From contig NZ_JAAGVZ010000026.1 of the NCBI RefSeq assembly GCF_010882125.1, positions 1-38,861 on the forward strand: a DNA stretch of 38,861 nt, written 5' to 3'. Shown in pieces: positions 36,133 to 38,861 of this stretch; positions within the stretch are counted from its first letter, which is position 1; each line of letters opens with the position of its first letter. This DNA is from Peribacillus alkalitolerans. GTDB lineage: Bacteria; Bacillota; Bacilli; Bacillales; DSM-1321. The notes beneath the pieces were generated by a model. It was not told the origin of the DNA. It searched no databases and was given only the letters and a program-made list of their open reading frames with translations. The position numbers and the translations under genes were made by a program.

Positions 36133-36960
36133 ATGAATATGAAATTATTTTATCTCATCCTTTTAATAGTAGGTTTATCCGCTTGCTCACAAGAATCGGT
36201 GACAACTAAAAATGTAGAAAAAGCAGAGCCTGAGCATATTGAAGAGAAACAGGTTAATACAGAGGATTCTACAAATACTACCGAAACTCCAAAAGAAGAA
36301 GTTACTGCTATTCAGGAACCTGAAAAATTGTACAAGTTAAATGAAGCGAATTGGACAATTGAACCCATTAAAGAAGGGAACAGGAAAGTAGTGCTGTTAA
36401 CCATTGACGATGCACCAGATAAAAATGGGTTAGAAATGGCTAAAATCCTTCATTCACTAGGAGTACATGCAATCTTTTTTGTAAATGGACATTTTATAGA
36501 TTCTGAGGAAGAGAAACAAACATTAAAACAAATTCATGATTTAGGTTTTTTGATAGGAAACCATACGTATAGTCATTCAAACTTGAGTGAATTGACACCG
36601 GATCAACAAAAAGTGGAAATATTAAATCTTAACCAAGAGATTGAAAAAATAATAGGGGAAAAACCTGCATTCTTCCGTGCACCTTTTGGAGTCAATACCG
36701 ATATTTCGAAACAATTGGTTAAACAGGAAAAAATGCTATTAATGAATTGGACCTACGGGTACGATTGGGAAAAGAATTATCAAAATTCTAAAGGACTGGC
36801 TCATATTATGGTAAACAGTCCATATTTAACAGATGGGGCCAACCTGCTAATGCATGATCGACCATGGACGAAAGATGCACTTGTTGACATTGTAAAAGGG
36901 TTACAGGTAAAAGGTTATGAAATAGTAGATCCTATTCTTATTGAAACAGGTGTTCAATAA
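36133..36960 (+). CDS. Polysaccharide deacetylase (CE4) lipoprotein
   Basis: A 275-residue protein. A lipoprotein signal (FYLILLIVGLSAC, lipid Cys18) and an acidic linker rich in Thr/Glu (20-65) precede the NodB-type catalytic domain. Motif 1 is TIDDAP (D92, D93; normally TFDDGP), motif 2 HTYSH (H144, H148), motif 3 RAPFG (R182) and motif 5 LLMHD (H241). The metal triad Asp-His-His is intact, so it is probably an active deacetylase of peptidoglycan or another surface glycan. The start is not marked by a strong site (GGTG is closest). A TATAAT at about 36089 suggests its own promoter. Confidence 0.87.
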   Translation: MNMKLFYLILLIVGLSACSQESVTTKNVEKAEPEHIEEKQVNTEDSTNTTETPKEEVTAIQEPEKLYKLNEANWTIEPIKEGNRKVVLLTIDDAPDKNGLEMAKILHSLGVHAIFFVNGHFIDSEEEKQTLKQIHDLGFLIGNHTYSHSNLSELTPDQQKVEILNLNQEIEKIIGEKPAFFRAPFGVNTDISKQLVKQEKMLLMNWTYGYDWEKNYQNSKGLAHIMVNSPYLTDGANLLMHDRPWTKDALVDIVKGLQVKGYEIVDPILIETGVQ

Positions 36961-36962
36961 AA

Positions 36963-36990
36963 AAGCTTGCCGACATCGGCAAGCTTCAGA
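36963..36990. repeat. Left 28-bp inverted repeat of the 36.9-37.8 kb island
   Basis: AAGCTTGCCGACATCGGC... ending CTTCAGA. Its inverse copy lies at 37739-37766 with only central differences. Each arm is itself a hairpin (AAGCTTGCCGA/TCGGCAAGCTT); this one could also end the deacetylase transcript. A second hairpin, TATCGAGAG/CTCTCGATA, follows at about 37004-37030. Confidence 0.8.
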
Positions 36991-37063
36991 TTGTCGATAA
37001 AAGATATCGAGAGTACGCTCTCTCGATACCTTTTGTCATTTTTGATATGTATGGTAGGCGAAA

Positions 37064-37212
37064 AGGTTGATTTCCGCTCCAGCCGCTTGCTTTCCGGGGG
37101 GCGTTCGCCGAGCCTCCTCGTCGCTATCGCTCCTGCGGGGTCTCGCCTGTAACGCTAATCCCCCAGGAGTCAAGCGCCTCCCACTCCAATCAACCAGTGT
37201 CCTTGAAAAATC
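37064..37212 (-). repeat. Dispersed MITE-like repeat, copy E
   Basis: GGTTGATTTCCGCTCCAG at the left, GCGTTCGCCGAGCCTCCTCG and CTGCGGGGTCTCGCC within, CACTCCAATCAACC at the right. It has terminal inverted GTTGATT/AATCAAC and lies in inverted orientation to copy F. ORFs on both strands are products of its GC-rich composition and are rejected. Confidence 0.8.
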
Positions 37213-37229
37213 AACTAAAAACCTGTTCA

Positions 37230-37498
37230 TTAAGCTTTATCAATCATCCTCAAGCAACTTTCTATGTCCAAGTTGCCAGTTTCTTGAAATTCATGGACAT
37301 ATTTAATAAATGTCATTTTAAATAAGACAACCGGATCTATACTAGGACGTCCTAAATTAGAGTAGAGGTGTTCGACTAACGGATAAATAAAGGTAAAATC
37401 AATAGCTGCATCGAGTTTTCGGACTAAGTGGAAACAAGTTGTTCAATGGCCAGCATTTCTAATTGTTCACGTTCATTGATTTGATTTTTAGTCATCAT
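37230..37498 (-). pseudogene. IS1182-like transposase, truncated and frameshifted
   Basis: From an ATG at 37498 with GAGGTGAT upstream, it reads MMTKNQINEREQLEMLAIEQ, then LVST and a TAG. In the next frame it continues LVRKLDAAIDFTFIYPLVEH, LYSNLGRPSIDPVVLFKMTF and IKYV. This is the conserved N-terminus of IS1182-family transposases, with the V-P-x-D-H segment deleted by about 10 nt. After IKYV the text (HEFQETGNLDIESCLRMIDKA, stop) no longer follows the usual sequence, suggesting an internal deletion that removed the catalytic DDE core. It is inactive. Confidence 0.88.
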
Positions 37499-37529
37499 CG
37501 TTTATCACCTCAAAATTATGTACGAGCAC

Positions 37530-37660
37530 AGTTGATTGGAGAGGAGGGCGACGACTCCTGCGGGAAAAGCGTGAGACTTGAGACCCCGCACGAAGCGTAG
37601 CGAAGGAGGAGGCTCAAGCCACGCCCGCGGAAAGCGTTCGCCCGGATCGGAAATCAACTT
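37530..37660 (+). repeat. Dispersed MITE-like repeat, copy F
   Basis: AGTTGATTGGAG at the left, CGACTCCTGCGGGAAAAGCG, GAGACCCCGCACGAAGC, GAGGAGGCTCAAGCC and CGCCCGCGGAAAGCG within, GGAAATCAACT at the right. It is inverted relative to copy E across the transposase remnant. Confidence 0.85.
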
Positions 37661-37692
37661 CTAGTTCTTAGCTCCCTTTTTTCATTGTAAAA

Positions 37693-37738
37693 GAAAAAAA
37701 CTGTAGGCAAACTCGAAAATCTTCGAGTTTGTCTACAG
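37693..37738 (-). terminator. Intrinsic terminator, probably of the DUF1885-like gene
   Basis: On the minus strand, CTGTAGACAAACTCGAAG pairs with CTCGAGTTTGCCTACAG-type sequence (38 nt in all) and is followed by seven T. It is the right-hand counterpart of the hairpin at 37004-37030. Confidence 0.75.
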
Positions 37739-37766
37739 TCTGAAGCTTGCCGGCATCGGCAAGCTT
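37739..37766. repeat. Right 28-bp inverted repeat of the 36.9-37.8 kb island
   Basis: TCTGAAGCTTGCCGGCATCG... ending GCAAGCTT, the inverse of 36963-36990. It is followed by TTTTTAATTTTTA on the plus strand, so it also works as a rightward terminator. Confidence 0.8.
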
Positions 37767-37859
37767 TTTTAATTTTTATAGGTATATGGTCTACATAGTG
37801 AACAATTATAAGGATAAAACGTAAGTGTTGTAATTCTACTAAGTTCAAATATTAGCGAA

Positions 37860-38291
37860 TTATCTTTTATAGTCGTAAATAATTCTTCCATTAAATAATT
37901 GTAGCTCTCCATTCAATTTTTTGGAGAGGTATTTGCATAGTTCGTTTGCTTTTCCTTTATCTCCAAATGTGGATGTTTGTGCTAATGATACTTGTACGTA
38001 AGTTTGGATACGCTCGTTGGCATTATCATCTAAGACTTTTTCTTGATCAATGCCTAATAGTATAACATTATATCGATCGGTTTGTGATTGCAGGTAAAAC
38101 CATCGGCCCTTACCATTTTCAGTTTCTTTTATTTCATAGGGAAATGCATGCTCTTCATAATCCCATCCTAGCTGATGTCCTGTTTTAATAGCTGTACCTT
38201 TATATGTAAGCAATAAATCCTTTAATTCATCAGTTGTAATGATTTCTTTTACAGAGCCGGGAACTAACTTAATATAAGCATTTTCAGCCAT
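37860..38291 (-). CDS. DUF1885-like protein, function unknown
   Basis: A 143-residue cytosolic protein beginning MAENAYIKLVPGSVKEIITT, with GHQLGWDYEEHAFPYEIKE and GRWFYLQSQTDRYNVILLGI in the middle and a basic C-terminal half. It resembles Bacillus DUF1885 proteins from memory. No catalytic motif is seen. The ATG at 38291 has AAAGGGGAG about 7 nt upstream; the frame extending to 38351 lacks a site. It is convergent with the decayed IS island and divergent from the SR1 locus. Confidence 0.8.
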   Translation of the reverse strand: MAENAYIKLVPGSVKEIITTDELKDLLLTYKGTAIKTGHQLGWDYEEHAFPYEIKETENGKGRWFYLQSQTDRYNVILLGIDQEKVLDDNANERIQTYVQVSLAQTSTFGDKGKANELCKYLSKKLNGELQLFNGRIIYDYKR

Positions 38292-38454
38292 GATAATCTC
38301 CCCTTTATTCATCATCTTGATCATATTAGCGAGGCTATTCTTAGGTGTCATTGTTTACCAAGTTGTTATCGTTTTCATTCTAGCATTCTATCATAAAAAA
38401 AGACAGACTAATCAAATAAAATATGATGATTGTTCATAGTTCTTAATTTCTGAT

Positions 38455-38592
38455 TGTTACATATATTTATGACAATTAAAATTAAAACTTGGACTAAAAG
38501 TACAATCATTTTGTTAAATGTTACATACAATTTACTATTGAAAGTTTTAATGTGTTATATTATTATTAACTTAAGAAAAGAAACCGCTTTCA
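38455..38592 (+). promoter_or_regulatory. SR1 promoter with CcpN-like and cre-like sites
   Basis: TTGAAA (38538-38543), a 17-nt spacer and TATTAT (38561-38566). TGTGTTATATT at 38551-38561 fits the CcpN motif as I recall it (TRTGHYATAYW), inside the spacer. One-mismatch versions lie at 38519 (TGTTACATACA) and 38455 (TGTTACATATA). AGAAACCGCTTTCA at 38579-38592 is a 13/14 match to the CcpA cre consensus and overlaps the start of the transcript. This fits the glucose/glycolysis control known for B. subtilis sr1. Confidence 0.7.
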
Positions 38593-38619
38593 ATAATAAA
38601 ACAAAAAGGAGTCTGAATG

Positions 38620-38739
38620 ATGGGAACTATTATTTGTCAAACTTGCAATGGTACAATTGAGTCTTTTGAGGATGAAAAAGTGTCGGTTCTGTATTCGAAG
38701 TGTGATGAATGTCATCCAGGTTCAGATCAAAATAAATAA
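38620..38739 (+). CDS. sr1P: SR1P, GapA-binding peptide
   Basis: A 39-residue peptide, the same length as B. subtilis SR1P, beginning MGTIICQTCNGTIESFEDEK, with VSVLY in the middle and a CDECH motif near the C terminus. The two Cys pairs (CQTC and CDEC) could bind zinc. In B. subtilis SR1P binds the glycolytic GapA and promotes its interaction with RNase J1; rnjA is also in this window. AAGGAG lies 8 nt from the ATG at 38620; a preceding ATG at 38617 is 5 nt away. It is too short for common gene callers. Confidence 0.85.
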   Translation: MGTIICQTCNGTIESFEDEKVSVLYSKCDECHPGSDQNK

Positions 38740-38796
38740 TGTGAAAAAATCCCGCCGAATAATCGAGGGCACTGAAAAAGTCCGCTTTAACAATTA

Positions 38797-38841
38797 GGGA
38801 GTCAATCGCTCGATTTTAATCGAGCGATTGACTCCCTTTTT
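38797..38841 (+). terminator. Intrinsic terminator of SR1
   Basis: GGGAGTCAATCGCTCGATT pairs perfectly over 19 bp with its reverse complement around TT and is followed by TTTTT. Confidence 0.93.
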
Positions 38842-38861
38842 GCTTTATACTAAAGATATCA

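Larger units (their letters stand above)
38573..38841 (+). ncRNA. sr1: SR1 dual-function small RNA homologue
   Basis: The predicted transcript runs from about 38573 to the terminator at 38841, about 270 nt (205 nt in B. subtilis). It is identified by the SR1P peptide it encodes, by its place after pdhD, where B. subtilis has sr1 before speA, and by the CcpN/CcpA-like sites. In B. subtilis SR1 base-pairs with ahrC mRNA to block its translation. I cannot test that pairing here because no ahrC sequence is available. Confidence 0.8.

Noticed and set aside
37036-37230. ORFs on both strands over repeat copy E
   Set aside because: GC-rich repeat composition removes stop codons by chance; both strands are open and neither has a family match.
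38454-38660. 68-codon ORF across the SR1 promoter
   Set aside because: It overlaps the promoter and the SR1P start in another frame, with low-complexity AT-rich translation.

Overview
The window is about 39 kb of a low-GC Gram-positive chromosome. Gene content and order point to a Bacillaceae species, Bacillus in the broad sense. Many products closely resemble Bacillus subtilis proteins that lie together in the ykuJ to speA part of that genome: YkuJ, YkuL (CbpB/DarB), CcpC, DapH, DapL, YkuT, YkuU, YkuV, KtrC, RpoY, RNase J1, YkrA, peptide deformylase, YkyA and PdhABCD, ending with a homologue of the small RNA SR1. These resemblances are from memory, not from a database search. I place starts by ribosome-binding-site spacing. 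Several genes then start with TTG or GTG (GNAT protein, ccpC, ykuT, cydB, ktrC, def, ykyA, pdhC).

Layout. 1-810: 3' end of a class C group II intron, cut by the window edge, followed by a run of 31 T. 1005-4084: accessory genes (exported protein, GNAT acetyltransferase, glutaredoxin-like protein, metallo-beta-lactamase-fold hydrolase). 4252-9609: ykuJ, a small membrane peptide, cbpB, a TauE-type permease divergent from ccpC, then dapH-dapL of the acetylated branch of diaminopimelate/lysine synthesis. 9610-10550: a decay zone with an orphan promoter and an M42 peptidase that has lost its middle. 10551-12268: a MarR/MFS operon with a clear palindromic operator. 12351-14931: a DUF4931-like protein, 23 copies of a 40-nt tandem repeat, and the MscS-type channel ykuT. 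15044-16810: a small protein, peroxiredoxin ykuU and thiol oxidoreductase ykuV. 17329-23532: a heterodimeric ABC exporter and a cytochrome bd-type oxidase behind a Rex-like operator. 23659-29317: ktrC, rnjA-rpoY, a 23-residue cationic peptide ORF, ykrA, def and ykyA. 29965-34978: the pyruvate dehydrogenase operon pdhABCD. 35213-36960: a thioredoxin-like exported protein, a small membrane protein and a polysaccharide-deacetylase lipoprotein. 36963-37766: a decayed island bounded by inverted repeats and holding an IS1182-like transposase remnant. 37860-38841: a DUF1885-like gene and the SR1 RNA/SR1P locus.

How the parts work together. The window joins central carbon flow (PDH, CcpC control, and SR1/SR1P, which in B. 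subtilis acts on GapA and arginine catabolism) with respiration (bd oxidase, probably NADH-sensing through Rex), RNA turnover and transcription (RNase J1 with RNAP epsilon), potassium homeostasis (KtrC, CbpB) and thiol/peroxide defence (YkuU, YkuV). 

The least explained parts are non-coding. They are the 40-nt tandem array, whose units look like minimal intrinsic terminators on the ykuT strand; six copies of dispersed MITE-like repeats; composite hairpins between paired genes; and several very small ORFs with good ribosome-binding sites.
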